Shown piece after piece: positions 11,399 to 22,439 of a stretch of 64,000 bases of DNA. Position numbers and translations under genes: made by a program. Source of the DNA: Saprolegnia diclina VS20 (taxonomy: Eukaryota > Oomycota > Saprolegniomycetes > Saprolegniales > Saprolegniaceae). Every line of letters starts with the position of its first letter. Position 1 is the stretch's first letter. The stretch spans positions 222,974 through 286,973 of the forward strand of contig NW_008246088.1 in NCBI RefSeq assembly GCF_000281045.1, given 5' to 3'. A model generated the notes under the pieces. It was given only the letters and a program-made list of their open reading frames with translations, was not told the origin of the DNA and ran no database searches.

Positions 11399-12779
11399 TC
11401 AAGAGGTTCGGGTCGAGCGAGATCTGGTGCAAATTCGTCTCGGAAATCTCGAGGTCGATGAACGTCGACGGCGCGTCGACAAAGAGCCCGAGCGGCAAGT
11501 CGGTCATGTTGGTGCGGACCATTTGCGCGTACGAGAAGCGCGTCAAAGGCGCAATATTGACCGTCGCATCCCACGAGAGCAGCGTCGAATTGAAGATCTC
11601 GAGGCCAATGAGGTTTGTAAACGCCTGCAGCGACGACGGCATGACAAGGTGCGGGCAATGCGAGATGATGAGAAAGACGAGCGACCGGACTTCGAGGCTG
11701 TCGGTCGGTGGCAGCAAGAGCATACCGTTGACGCCGTCGCACGTCGTCTCGAGCACAGTGCACGCGCACTTGCCGGTGAGCCAGGGGTAGGTCTGCGCGA
11801 GGCACCCGGGCTCGCACGAGGGCTGGCGCAGCGATGCAAAGCTGATGACGAGGACCGCGATCGCCCAAAAGATGCTCGTGATGTACCCAACGACGGCCGA
11901 GAACGAGCACCAGCGCGGCAGCTTGCGGTCGCGCAGCGTCGACGCGCGCTGCAGTAGCACCTTGGGCACGAGCACGAACGTCGTCATAAAGTCCGCGAGG
12001 GCAAAGAGCAAGAAGGCGTGCGTAATCGCAGCGACGGTCAAGTCCAAATACGACGTCGCAAGGACGCTCTGGCACACCGAGACGCCGATGGGATAGAACG
12101 TATCCTGGTACACGATCTTGCTACTGTCCGGGCGCGTGAAAAAGGTGTAGTACGGCCGCAGGATCCACGTTGGCAGGATGACGTTGGCGGTAAAGTTAAT
12201 GCATACGGCCGCGGCAATCGTGTACTGGCGGCGCGCCACGGGCGACGCAAAGCGCCACAGCAGCGGCAAGAGCACGCCGTACGCAAAGAGGACCACTGAA
12301 AACGTCAAGTTGATCATGCTCACGTCAACGAGAACACTGGTGGCGTACGCGCGGTACGTCTGCGACGCTGCAAGGATCACGTGCTTGATCGCGAGCTTGA
12401 GCTCGTAGTAGGGTCCGCGGGAGCTAAAGAGGCGCAGCGTCCGGCGCATTGCGCGCACGATGGGACCGCCGCACGACGAATGCTTGGCTGTGGGTATCGG
12501 CGGCCGGACGAGCCAGATGCACATGCGCACCAGTTGGAGACCATGGAAGATCGCAATCGTAGCGTAGACGGCGACGGTCACGGTCACGGGCTGCAGCAGC
12601 TTGAGCACGCGCACATAGTTGTAGCCGCCGGTAACGTGCTGGAGGTACTGGTGGGCATACGCCATCGTGAAGGCGAATCCGCAAGCAGCAATGTGCATGA
12701 GAAACACGAAGCACCAGAGCACAAGGTGGACGTCGCGCGCGGGGCGGCGAGAAGGCGCGACCTTGAGCGCGCTCGCCAT
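11399..12779 (-). CDS. Polytopic membrane protein with leucine-rich region, 3' partial
   Basis: Open from ATG 12779 without introns for 460 codons, then cut by the gap. The N-terminal half has about seven hydrophobic segments, the first at residues 20-45 and others around YVRVLKLLQPVTVTVAVYAT, MINLTFSVVLFAYGVLLPLL and VVGYITSIFWAIAVLVISF. A Cys-rich motif follows (CEPGCLAQTYPW, then GKCACTV), then leucine-rich repeat-like units from about residue 365: LVFLIISHCPHLV, LIGLEIFNSTLL and FIDLEISETNLHQISL. Oomycetes have a large group of such multi-pass proteins with a C-terminal leucine-rich ectodomain; an intracellular kinase or other module could lie beyond the gap. Function unknown. Flanked by the SPFH gene and a FYVE-GAF pair. 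Confidence 0.78.
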
Positions 12780-12989
12780 CGCTCTGGGAAAGGTGCTCCT
12801 AAAATTACGTTGCCGGTCGTTTGAAAACGGCAGATCAATTTAAACGAAGGACAGGGCGCCACGTCATGAAACCGCCCACATCGGATGCAAAAGCATCTTT
12901 CGAGAAACGTTGTCATCGGGGGCAATATGACACACAAAGAGTGCAGGCTCGTATGCGCAAACAACGTGCGATTCACAAGCGAGAGGTAG

Positions 12990-13937
12990 CTACATGTCCG
13001 CTACGATGGGGGCCGCGATACTGGCGAGGTTGACCAACCGAGAAGCGTCGCACCGCTGGCGAGGCAGCGTGTCGGCAACGAAAAGGAGTCCCACGACGGC
13101 GCGGTGCGCTGACGAGCTATAGATGGGTGCAGAGGCATAGAAACGAAGATAAGGCGGCGCGTGCACGAGCGGGTGGGACGCGTAGCCGTCACGCAGCGCG
13201 TTCAAAAGCACCGTGACGTCGCCCAGTGCGTGCTGGCCGAGCATACGCTCCGCGTCGAACCTCTCGACGTGCCACCCGCTGCGCGCTTGAACCGTGAGCA
13301 TCCTGTGCGTCGTGTCGAGGCGCGTCACGATGGCAATCGGGCAGTTGTACGCGCTACGCGCCAGCGCCACAAGAATGTCGAGGCGCTCTTCCCGCTGGGT
13401 CTCGAGCTCGTCGTAGGCGGCGAGGGCGCCGAAGGCTTGGCGGTTCGTCGCCGGTGGGCTTGTTGTCGCGAGCATGATACGTGGCGGAAGCTGCAGCGTC
13501 CCTGTAAACTGGAGGTTGGCGTCGGGGTAGTAGTACGGTCGGTCGGCACCGCTCGAGAGCTCGATGCGCGCCTCTGTACTCGCGATCGACTTGCGTCGGC
13601 CGTGGAAGGTGCGAAAGAAGCAGTCCTTGCAGACGCGTGTATGCAGCGCCAACGCATCGGTTCGCTGCTTTCGGGCACTGGGACGCTCGACTGAGACGCG
13701 CTCGGTGCAGGCGCCGCAGGTGACGTTGGCACACTACCTCGCTATCGTCCACGAAAGGCTCCTTGGAGCGAAACGTACCAAGCGGCAGACGTGTGGGTAT
13801 CGAAAGCTCGTAAACAATTTGGCGCAGACAGCACAGTCGTCGCTGTGACGACTCGAGACGTCTTTGATCGGGCGCGAGAGGCGGTCAACCACCGACGCTT
13901 CAACGCCAGCACGCACAATGCTCACGGGCAGCACCAT
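12990..13937 (-). CDS. FYVE-like finger + GAF domain protein
   Basis: Two exons: 13937-13779 and 13733-12990; a 45 bp phase-0 intron separates them, giving 300 residues. The start used is ATG 13937; the frame is open a little further upstream. The finger reads DDCAVCAKLFTSF and PHVCRL before the intron, then CANVTCGAC and VCKDC after it. The basic R-R-H-H-C-R patch of true FYVE domains is degenerate here (RYPHVCRL), so PI3P binding is doubtful. The GAF-like domain covers about residues 160-295 with CPIAIVTRLD, RFYASAPIYS and VVGLLFVADT. It lies in tandem with the 14329-15426 gene, the reverse-strand counterpart of the pair at the left edge. Confidence 0.8.
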
Positions 13938-14328
13938 GGTCAATGCACGACGCGTTGAAAAATACAAAATGACGTGCTTCGCGTCACGTCGTAGCTGCCG
14001 TAGTCGAACCGTAGACAGGCCATGATGACGGGACAGACACGCTAGTCGATAGAGCTCAGTATCGTTCGGTGTCCCACACGAGAGGCAGACAGCCTAAGTG
14101 GCTCGCAATGCCAAACGCCAGCGCTCTCAGATCCCTCGCTGCCATTTTGAACGAGGCAGGCTTGATACCCAGCTGGTATGATATAGAGATCCTCCACGAA
14201 CGAACAACGCCACCGACCAAGATGAACATCATTGAGAGATAGACTTCAGCCCCGAGCTCGTTACCGAGCATTTGCATTCGTCCTCGATATTGACGCAGGT
14301 ACAACGACCTACTACTGTAGCATGTATT
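13938..14328. other. Intergenic between two tandem FYVE-GAF genes
   Basis: About 390 bases that must hold the promoter of the downstream FYVE-GAF gene and the 3' end of the upstream one. No gene or repeat seen. Confidence 0.5.
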
Positions 14329-15426
14329 CTACTCGTGACATTTTGGTTCTTCAAGGACGTTGGTAGACACGGCAGCATGGCGCGTCGCCTCAGCGTGCTC
14401 TTGCAGGATACGCTCCAGCGCGGTGGCGACGTGGACGAGCTCGCTGGCGTCGCAGAACGACCGTACGTGCGTGTCGGCGACCATGACTGTGCCGACAACG
14501 TGCCCGCTGAATCGGACCGGCGCACTCGCAAGAAACCGGAAGCTCGCGGGTCCTGTGACCAGCGGGTTTTGACCAAAGCGGTCGTCCAGCGTGGTGTCGA
14601 GGACCACGAGCGGCGTCGGCGATGCAATCGCGTGGGCGCAGAGTGCGACGTCGCGCGCGATCTCGGCCTGTTTGAGGCCGACGCGGGCCTTGAACCACTG
14701 CCGCTTGGCGTCGAGAAAGGTGATTCCTGCGATCGGACACGCATACGTCTTTGCGGCGAGGGCGCAGAGTACGTCGTAGATCTCGGACGGCGGCGTGTCT
14801 AGTATGCGCAGGTCCTTGAGCGCACGCAGTCGCTTGCCTTCGTGGGGCACGACCGGTGGTGGGCACCATTGGTACGGCCACGCCCGCTTCTTGGGCGTAG
14901 TGGACTGTCGGCGCGGCGACTCGAAGGCGGACTTGCGCGTTGGGCGCTGGGGTGGTCGCGCGTTCATACGCGGCTGGTACAGGCGACGCGTCGGCAGGTC
15001 GGGCAGCTCGATCGAGGTTGTCTCCCGGGGTTTCACGGGCGCTGTCTCTGGCGGCGGGATATGATGGTTTGCTCGCTCTGGTGCGTTGAAGTAGGTGTGG
15101 TGGCACTCCGTGCAGACGCGTGCGTGCAAGGGGCCATTGCTATTGCTGTTGGCGGTGGACGGCTGCTCGATAATGAGGTGCTGACGACACGACGCGCAGA
15201 CCACTTGGCCACACTAGCCCAACGCAGCATGAGCTTTGACAGTCGCGGGATGGAAGCGTCGTACCAGGTAGCAGTTGCGCTTCTTCCAGAAGAGCAGTAG
15301 CGACGCCTTGCAAGCGTGGCAGCGGGTGCGGGCGAGCGGGTGCACCCAGTGGTGCCGGTCGACGAGGCGCGCGAGCACCGGTGGTGGCAGTGCGCAATGC
15401 ACCTGCATGGAACTCGATCGACGCAT
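14329..15426 (-). CDS. FYVE-like finger + GAF domain protein
   Basis: Exons 15426-15265 and 15213-14329 (51 bp intron, phase 0) encode 348 residues. The finger is CHACKASLLLF, WKKRNCYL, then after the intron CGQVVCASC and VCTEC. As in the neighbouring gene the basic patch is partly lost (KKRNCYL), so this is a FYVE-related rather than strict FYVE finger. A proline/arginine-rich linker of about 80 residues precedes the GAF domain (about residues 185-320), which contains CPIAGITFLDAKRQWFKARV, FRFLASAPVRF and VVGTVMVADT. The GAF domain is most like that of the first gene in the window (shared K-A-x-x-G strand and RxLRILDTPPSEIYDVLCAL/RSLHVLDTAPAQLFDVLAAI helix). Role unknown beyond membrane/endosome targeting plus ligand sensing (inference). 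Confidence 0.8.
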
Positions 15427-16509
15427 GGCGAATCAATTGTCGTGTGGTTATCCGCGGGCTCACATGGTTGCCGCAGCGACCGCGTTGACAGAGCCTGCGT
15501 CTGAGACCAGATCTCGCCACTGTTGTTGAAGTGGTATAGACCATTAAGCTATCGAGATCGTTTCAAGCGTTATGGCACTTACTTTATATTATCAAAGCTT
15601 GGGGATAGTAACATGCGACGACATGCATGCAGTCAAGTATGCAAGATCGGGGCGACGTGCTATTTTAATATTCACATTGTCCAAAATACATTCATGTACA
15701 TTATGCCATCAAGTGAAATGGATAAAAATGAGATGGTACGAAAAACAATCGTCGCTGCGAGCCTTGCTCACAGGTAGACGGCGCCACGCCGTAATGGTCG
15801 ACGGCCGCGCTGGCCCCACGGTGCCGATTACTGCCGCCGACGACCCCGCTCCTGACGTCGACGCGCCCGGCGTTGCCCTCGCCTCATGGGTGCCAGCGCT
15901 ACTGTGCATGGCCGAGGCGTGTGGTCGGTCGTCGTACAGTACACAGCACGAGTTTGTAGCTGCTGCGCATGGTGCGATCCTTTGCGGGCGCGTCGTCGCT
16001 TCCGAGCGTGCAACCATGCACATCAACGTCGTTATCTTCGTCACAGCTAACATCTGCAAGGATGGCATCGAGCTCGCAGCAAGAATAGCTCACATGGGCA
16101 CCTACCTCGCCCGTTGGCTAGCCTTGGCTAGCGAGGGCATGCGGTAGCTTCGCCCACCCAGGCCATCTACGCAAGCCATTTGGCATGGCTACACGCAGCA
16201 TGGTCGTCGCCCTTGCGCGCACGTCGATGTTGGGCGGGTCGGCGGAGCGACTGCCGCCGATTGTGGCCGCCATATCCGGAACTTGCCAAGGTTCCGCCGT
16301 TCGTGTATTTTTATCAACGACATTTTAATACGAATACAAAATGCAAGTATAGAGTGAAGATAAAGGAATTGTAGCGGAAGGAAAGTGAATTTAATTGCAT
16401 TCACGATCACATTTTCTCGGTTGCTCCTTGGGACGCACACGACGCAGCCGGCCCCCCGACGTCCGTGTACAGCCCGACCACCTGCCCCTCCGACGACCAG
16501 CGACAAGAC
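15427..16509. other. Gene-poor, locally AT-rich intergenic region
   Basis: About 1.1 kb between divergent genes. The stretches 15520-15760 and 16300-16400 are clearly richer in A+T than the surroundings. A short minus-strand frame near 15899-16093 (acidic, Cys-containing) is the only one with mildly protein-like composition, but no start, splice or domain support was found. It should hold the promoters of the FYVE-GAF gene (-) and Rab1 (+). Confidence 0.5.
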
Positions 16510-17340
<831 letters not shown>

Positions 17341-17600
17341 CGTGGTCCATCACGACGACGACGACGCCTGCATGTTGCGCCTTAGCTTTCATTTTGACCT
17401 TATGTAATGCAGCCGAGTGCATCTTGGTGATCATCATCTCGAGGAAGCGGCGGGCTGAAGCGGCGGCGCCTTTTCACGCTCGCCAGTTTTTTGTTTTCGG
17501 CATGCTGGTTAGAATCGGCACATCTGCCGCAAATAGCAAGCGAACAGCAAGTTTGTTTGTGGCATCATTTTGTATTTTTATTATATATTTTGCGGCTGGC

Positions 17601-18158
17601 ATGTCGAACGCCAACAGCGAGAAGGACCGCGCACTGCAGTCGATCCGTAGCCGCGCCGACCACCTCCGCCACACGATCACGCAGCTCGAGTCGCGCCTCG
17701 CGTGGTACCCGCTGACGCAATGGCCGTACTTTTTGAGCCAATTCCAGGTCATCTCCAAGCAGCTCGAAAACATTATGACGCTCAAGGACGACGAAGAGCT
17801 GCCCGAGAGCATGCACCACTTTGTGTGCATGCCCCGCATGTCGACGCCCAACCCCGCCGACATCCCGCTCTTGCTTCGGACGCGCGAAGACCCAGAGATG
17901 GAGAAGGCGGACGACGAGCTCCTCGCGTCCGAGCGCGTGAACCCGCTCAAGCGCAAGGCCAGCTGGACATGGGAAGAGCTCGAGGGCCAGAAGCTCGCCC
18001 ACACAGACATGGTCGAGACGCTCGAGAAGGCCTTCAAAGAGGCGTCCGACGTGCTTCTGAAAGAGATCCGCGTCGGCAAGTTCCAGGAAAAGGTCAAGCC
18101 CGTGAGTACACAGAGCGCCGTGTACAAGTACATGGAGAGTGGGCAATGGACCAACTAA
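17601..18158 (+). CDS. MED8: Mediator complex subunit 8-like protein
   Basis: A single-exon frame of 185 residues from ATG 17601. An N-terminal coiled-coil ([20 protein letters not shown]) is followed by the signature [18 protein letters not shown], which matches the WxxFLxxFxxLSxQL core of MED8, then [15 protein letters not shown], similar to the conserved LLRTKxxPEVE segment. The C-terminal half is a charged helix. MED8 sits in the head module of Mediator, contacting TBP and RNA polymerase II in the nucleus. The frame is open upstream into the preceding Rab1 gene, but that reading crosses a Rab intron and AT-rich intergenic sequence, so the ATG at 17601 is chosen. It is convergent with the OMA1-like gene, 72 bp away. 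Confidence 0.72.
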   Translation: MSNANSEKDRALQSIRSRADHLRHTITQLESRLAWYPLTQWPYFLSQFQVISKQLENIMTLKDDEELPESMHHFVCMPRMSTPNPADIPLLLRTREDPEMEKADDELLASERVNPLKRKASWTWEELEGQKLAHTDMVETLEKAFKEASDVLLKEIRVGKFQEKVKPVSTQSAVYKYMESGQWTN

Positions 18159-18230
18159 CGTAACACGACCCCTTCGCCATGATCAAGAAGTGCTCTGATA
18201 GAAGGCAACACGCTCGCGTGTTGAATGAGG

Positions 18231-19616
18231 TTACTGCTGCTGCTCGGTCTGCATCTTGTCCAGGATGGCCTTCATCTCGGCCGCGTGCGTCGTGTTGACG
18301 GTCGCTCGGCGCTGGCGCACGCGCTGGAAGATGATTTCAGACACGCGGTCTTGCATGTCGGAGCACCAGCTTGCCGTCTTTTGGTACTCGACCGCCTGGT
18401 CGACCCAGTCGCGCAGGTTCTGCTCGCGGCGCTCGTCGGCCGGGTGCGTCGACATGAACTCGGGTCCATCGCCATTCTCGCCCTTGAGCGCCTTCATGCC
18501 ACGCCAGACAGACGCCGCCTAGATATCACTCAGTTGTCTTATCCCATCATGTCATCGTTCACCTCGGTCGGGTCGTAGCACGCTGCGGCCATGAGCATGA
18601 GCCCAATGTGGTCGGCCTCGCTCTCGTGCATGCGGCTGAACGGCAGCTGGAGGGCGTACTCGAAGAGCGTTGGGATAAACTTGTTGTCAAGCCCAAAGAG
18701 CGCTACGAGAATGAGGAGCGGTAGGAAGCTCAGCGTCTCGGGGGTGTGCCTAGCACGAGGCGTCAGGTCCTCCCAGTACTGGTGCGAGCAAGACGGACTT
18801 GGCAACGGCGTGGCCAATCTCGTGGCCCACGACAGTCGCGAGCGCATTGTACTTGTTCTTGCAGTGGCCATCTTCGACAAACTTGTCGATGGCGTTGAGG
18901 AGCCCCGTATAAACAAAGATGATGCCGCCTAAGACCTCATACAGCTCCTGCATCGTCTCGAGAGCAAGTACCAGAGTAGCAGCACGCATTGACGTTCGGG
19001 TCGTCGACCAGGAACACTTTCCAGTCGTAGTTGGTCTGAAAGATCTTTTCAGCGACGACGACGAGCCGCCTGCCGTGCAATTGAAGATTCGATTCATACA
19101 AAGAGTAGGCACGTACACGGCCACGTCCTTGACCATGCGGTAGCGCGGGCCGTCTTGGATGATGGTGACGCCCTTGATCGCTTCTTCAGCGTGCTCTGTG
19201 CCCATGGCCTACGATGCGCATGATCGATCGAAGGCCATGGAAACTCGTCGTACGATGATTTCCTCGTTGGAGAAGACGACGACTTGCGTACGCCCCGAGA
19301 TGGGCACCGTGTGCAGGTTCGTGAGGAACTGGTATGCGGCAGCGACCGAGCCGAGGCCAATGAGGCTCCATGCGGTCGTCATGACGAGGCGAGCATGCAG
19401 CGGTGCATCGACTAGGTCGCATGAGATCGAGGAGTCGTGAGTGCACGCACCTTGCGCCTGGTAGAAGGTCACATCGCGCGGCTGCACGACGCGCACCGAG
19501 TAGCTGCCGAACGCTCGCGTCGGCTTGGCCGTCGCCTTGGTCGTCGCCTTGGTCGTCGCCTTGGTCGTCGCCTTGGTCGTCGCCTTGGTCGTCGCCCGGA
19601 CGAAGCGCGCTAGCAT
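18231..19616 (-). CDS. OMA1: OMA1-like mitochondrial M48 metalloprotease
   Basis: About 370 residues in seven exons; introns of about 39-50 bp end near 19412, 19209, 19055, 18911, 18757 and 18523. The start ATG 19616 opens a basic, Thr/Lys/Ala-rich leader with a KATT tandem repeat, a plausible mitochondrial presequence. A membrane segment (AWSLIGLGSVAAAYQFL) follows. The M48C core is clear: VDDPNVNA, GGIIFVYTGLL, the zinc motif HEIGHAVAKH, a membrane-embedded stretch, SRMHESEADHIGLMLMAAA with the third zinc-ligand Glu, and the closing STHPADERR. These match human OMA1 in order and spacing. OMA1 cleaves dynamin-like OPA1 and other inner-membrane proteins under stress. The splice at the NVNA/GGII junction is forced by this alignment. 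Confidence 0.88.
19531..19597. repeat. 12-bp coding tandem repeat in OMA1 leader
   Basis: About five and a half head-to-tail copies of CGTCGCCTTGGT on the + strand, read on the minus strand as repeated KATT in the putative mitochondrial presequence. Copies are almost identical, so the number is likely variable between strains. Confidence 0.9.
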
Positions 19617-19949
19617 GTTCGAGGAAGTCGGCAGATGCTCCTGCGTCTTTGGATTGGCTGGTTTCTGCGAGCGTGTCGATCGAAATACCTTGGTGTTTGT
19701 ATGCGCAGCGGGTTGTCACGAACACTATGATTTAGCCGTGGTAGCCACGTTTAAACAACGTAATTCATGGCTGAGGGTATGAATTATCGTGTCGGTGCAA
19801 TATCAGCCACCACTGTAGTACGCAGGAGCCGCAGAGCATTGGGCAACTTGGGCGTGCAAGTAGTCGCCAATTCATGGACAGACGTACTCGCAACGTCGTA
19901 TGTATTACGTATTAAAGAAGGGTTGTTGATATATAAAGAGGGTCGAGAT
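19617..19949. other. Intergenic, OMA1 promoter / downstream 3' end
   Basis: About 330 bases upstream of the OMA1-like gene and downstream of the next minus-strand gene. AT-rich around 19740-19940, no gene seen. Confidence 0.5.
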
Positions 19950-20585
19950 TTACAAAAGCACCGCGAGCCCAACAAGGACGAGCGACGCGACGCTGGCAAC
20001 GATCTTGGAGGCGGCGGACGGCTTGTTGGTGCCCGAGTCCCCGACTGCGTTGCTGCCCGACGCGGTCTTGTTCTTGGAGGCCGTCGTCGGCGACGTCGTC
20101 GGAGCAATCGTGATCTCCGGGTCGCCCTGGCCGGCTGGGCAGATAGCCGTGCAGTTGAAGACGAGCTTGCCGGTCGAGTCGGGTTTGTTTTGCTGCTTGC
20201 AGCTGTTGCACGTGTGACAGATCGACTGGACTTCGTTGCCGGCCGTGATCTGAGGCACGCATACCAGCGGCTCGCTGCAGACGCGCACGGGCGTGTCGAG
20301 CGCCTTGAAGCCCGTGCCAGCGCACTGCTTCCCGCCCGTGCACACGCCAAATTGCGGCACCGTATCCGGGATGTTGGTCGCGTTCTGGCAGTTGGCGTCG
20401 GCCTTGGAGCAAATGCACTGCTTCACCGAGCCGTACACTTGGCACTCAAGCTGGAAACCATTGAGTTTGCCGCACTGCGACGACGATGCGCATGAGCTCG
20501 TGAATTGCAGCGGGCAGCTGCTCGTGCTGTTGGACGTCTGCGCCGCAGCCGCAACAATGAGGGCGCTAAGGGCGAGGAGCTGCAT
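19950..20585 (-). CDS. Secreted Cys-rich protein with GPI-type C-terminus
   Basis: 211 residues from ATG 20585, chosen because it begins a clean signal peptide (MQLLALSALIVAAAAQ); the frame is open further upstream but those codons look non-coding. The mature part has about 20 cysteines in CPLQFTSSCASSSQCGKLNG, CICSKADANC, CHTCNSCKQQN and similar clusters. A Thr/Pro/Ser/Lys-rich spacer leads to a C-terminal hydrophobic tail (IVASVASLVLVGLAVLL) preceded by small residues, as for GPI attachment. No introns. It is paralogous to the gene at 25206-25898 (shared C-x-QxxSxC, QCGxLNGFxLxC, VCxEPLxCVxxI and CHTCxSCK). Family unnamed to me; likely a cell-surface or wall protein of oomycetes. Confidence 0.85.
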   Translation of the reverse strand: MQLLALSALIVAAAAQTSNSTSSCPLQFTSSCASSSQCGKLNGFQLECQVYGSVKQCICSKADANCQNATNIPDTVPQFGVCTGGKQCAGTGFKALDTPVRVCSEPLVCVPQITAGNEVQSICHTCNSCKQQNKPDSTGKLVFNCTAICPAGQGDPEITIAPTTSPTTASKNKTASGSNAVGDSGTNKPSAASKIVASVASLVLVGLAVLL

Positions 20586-21234
20586 CGTGCTTGAGGGTCG
20601 GTTGAGAAGTGAGACATATACACCGTACAGCGCAGTCTCCTCAATGCATTTGTTCGAATTCGACCGTATCCTAGCTGCATGTGCCATTCGCCGGATGGCC
20701 TCGTTCTGTCGCTGTCGCTCAAGTGTTCGATGGTCGAGGACGCTCCCAGCAGAACGGTTCCATCTCCATCAACACGTGTCGGTGGTTTCGCCATCATCTT
20801 CTGTTCCAGTGTATTTCGGTGTTTGTATGGTCCTTCTCTTCTTCGAGATATGTCTATGACGCTTTGTGCATTCATTTTCTGGTCGTGTGGGAAAGAACAC
20901 CAGGACATCATGCTGCGGCCTTGTGGTTCGTCTTGCTTGTCCGCTCCTTGCCCCCCCCACTCGACCACAATGCCACTACGCATTAGCTGGGTGTAGTAGC
21001 ATTCTCGTATGGAGTCTTGAGGCGAGAGCTTTGCGTCGTCCGCTTCGTACGATCATAAAGGTTCCTCGTCGCCGGCTGCAATCTCGTAACCGCCTGTCGA
21101 CTTCAACATGACGTGGCACCACGAGAGTGCAGCAACAGGTTTGGATAAAGAACATTTTTAAATGCATGGCTGGTATTAACGCACCGAACGACGGGTTCTT
21201 CTTCACTCGGTCTGCAATCGACTAGAACTCGCCT
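20586..21234. other. Intergenic, no gene supported
   Basis: About 650 bases between two same-strand genes; includes the promoter of the Cys-rich gene. Open frames on either strand lack recognisable content. Confidence 0.5.
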
Positions 21235-22439
21235 TTACATTTGCGTAGCAGGGTTGGCGCCGGCGCACCACGTGACAAGCAGCGCTTCGTCCTTGTGGCA
21301 GCTCTTGGTGTGGACATCGTCGAACGGGTAGAGGTAGGCTTCCGCGCACTTTTCCCACTGGCAGTTGAGCACCTTGGGGCAGTTGAAGGCACCGACTGGC
21401 ATCAAGTCCTGGCGCTCGACGCTCACAGCGACGTTGAAGCCCTTGACCTTGCCGCCCTTGGAGCACTCTTCCCACGAATGCCCGTTGCCGCACTACAAGA
21501 TGATGGCAGTGGATCAGTCTCTCGTGCTGCATGCAGCAACATACGTCCGGCGGGATCGCACTAATGTCGAGCCAGAGCTTGCCGTTGTCGCGTGAGGCCT
21601 CGAAGACTACGTCGTTGATCGGTGAGTCATCGGTGGTGCAAGGTGAACGAATTACGCGTCGCCTCGGCAGACCGGCCAATACGGAACGTCGACCCGTCAA
21701 ACGTGTCACCCTGGACATCGAAGGCCGAGCCCGCATCCATCCACTGGTAGAAGTCGCTGTGGGACTTGCCGCGGCGGAGGGTGTACATCATTTCGATGCG
21801 CTTGCCGCAGTTGTTGTAGAAGCGAAGCGAGCCCTTGTTGAAGGGAGCCTTCGTCGTCGGAGCGGGCGTCGGAGCAGGCGTCGGAGCGGGTGTCGGCGCA
21901 GGCGTCGGCGCAGGCGTAGGCGCTGGCGTCGGTTCCGGCGTCGGCTCCGGGGTCGGCGACGGCGTCGGCACCACGGTCGTCGGCTCGGGCGTGACCTCGG
22001 TTGATTCAGTTAAGTTGTGGCTAATGAGCGTAAAGTTGCTGAGCGAGCCCGTGGTCAGATCCGAGTCCAAATGGCCGTTGTCGACAGGCGTCAAGTTGTC
22101 GGACGTCGTCGCGCCGGTCGAGCCGACAGCGACTTCACCTGCGACCGTCGGTGCCGGCGTGCTGTTGGCAACGTAGCCGCTGCTCGTATCAGCCGCCGAC
22201 GTGCCCGAGCTAGCGCCGACGACGACACCAATGCAGGCGCCAACGACAAGGACACCCGCACCCAAGAGCGTCAGAATCTTTTTCCGCTTGGCGAGCTGCT
22301 CGTTGAGCTCCTCTTCCGGATCCTTATCGTCGCCGAAGCGCGGGTTCCATTCGGTGATGCGCTGCATGGCAGGCGTCGAGTCCGCGTCGGCCGGGACCGG
22401 CGTGATCGAGATGAGCGATGGGTCGCGCGCAGCAGTCAT
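21235..22439 (-). CDS. Membrane-anchored thaumatin-like protein with Pro-Thr repeat stalk
   Basis: Three exons (22439-21656, 21606-21545, 21492-21235; introns 49 and 52 bp) give 367 residues. The N-terminus is acidic and lacks a signal peptide; a single hydrophobic segment ([21 protein letters not shown], residues about 55-75) after KRKK suggests a type II membrane protein. A Ser/Thr/Asn-rich region and a [14 protein letters not shown] repeat stalk (about residues 125-185) project the C-terminal domain. That domain begins [13 protein letters not shown] and has [53 protein letters not shown], then [20 protein letters not shown] and a final [12 protein letters not shown]. These are thaumatin-like (GH64/TLP fold) features including AYLYPFDD. 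Family role: beta-glucan binding or hydrolysis; here probably at the cell surface. ATG 22439 is used because codons upstream have no Met. Confidence 0.8.
21851..21981. repeat. Coding 12-bp tandem repeat (Pro-Thr/Ala stalk)
   Basis: Degenerate tandem copies of GGCGTCGGAGCA-type units (+ strand), encoding PTPA/PTPE repeats in the thaumatin-like gene. Such tracts commonly change length between alleles. Confidence 0.8.

Noticed and set aside
15572-16147. 191-codon plus-strand frame in the AT-rich intergenic region
   Set aside because: Begins at a non-ATG start, low-complexity changes of composition along its length, no domain.
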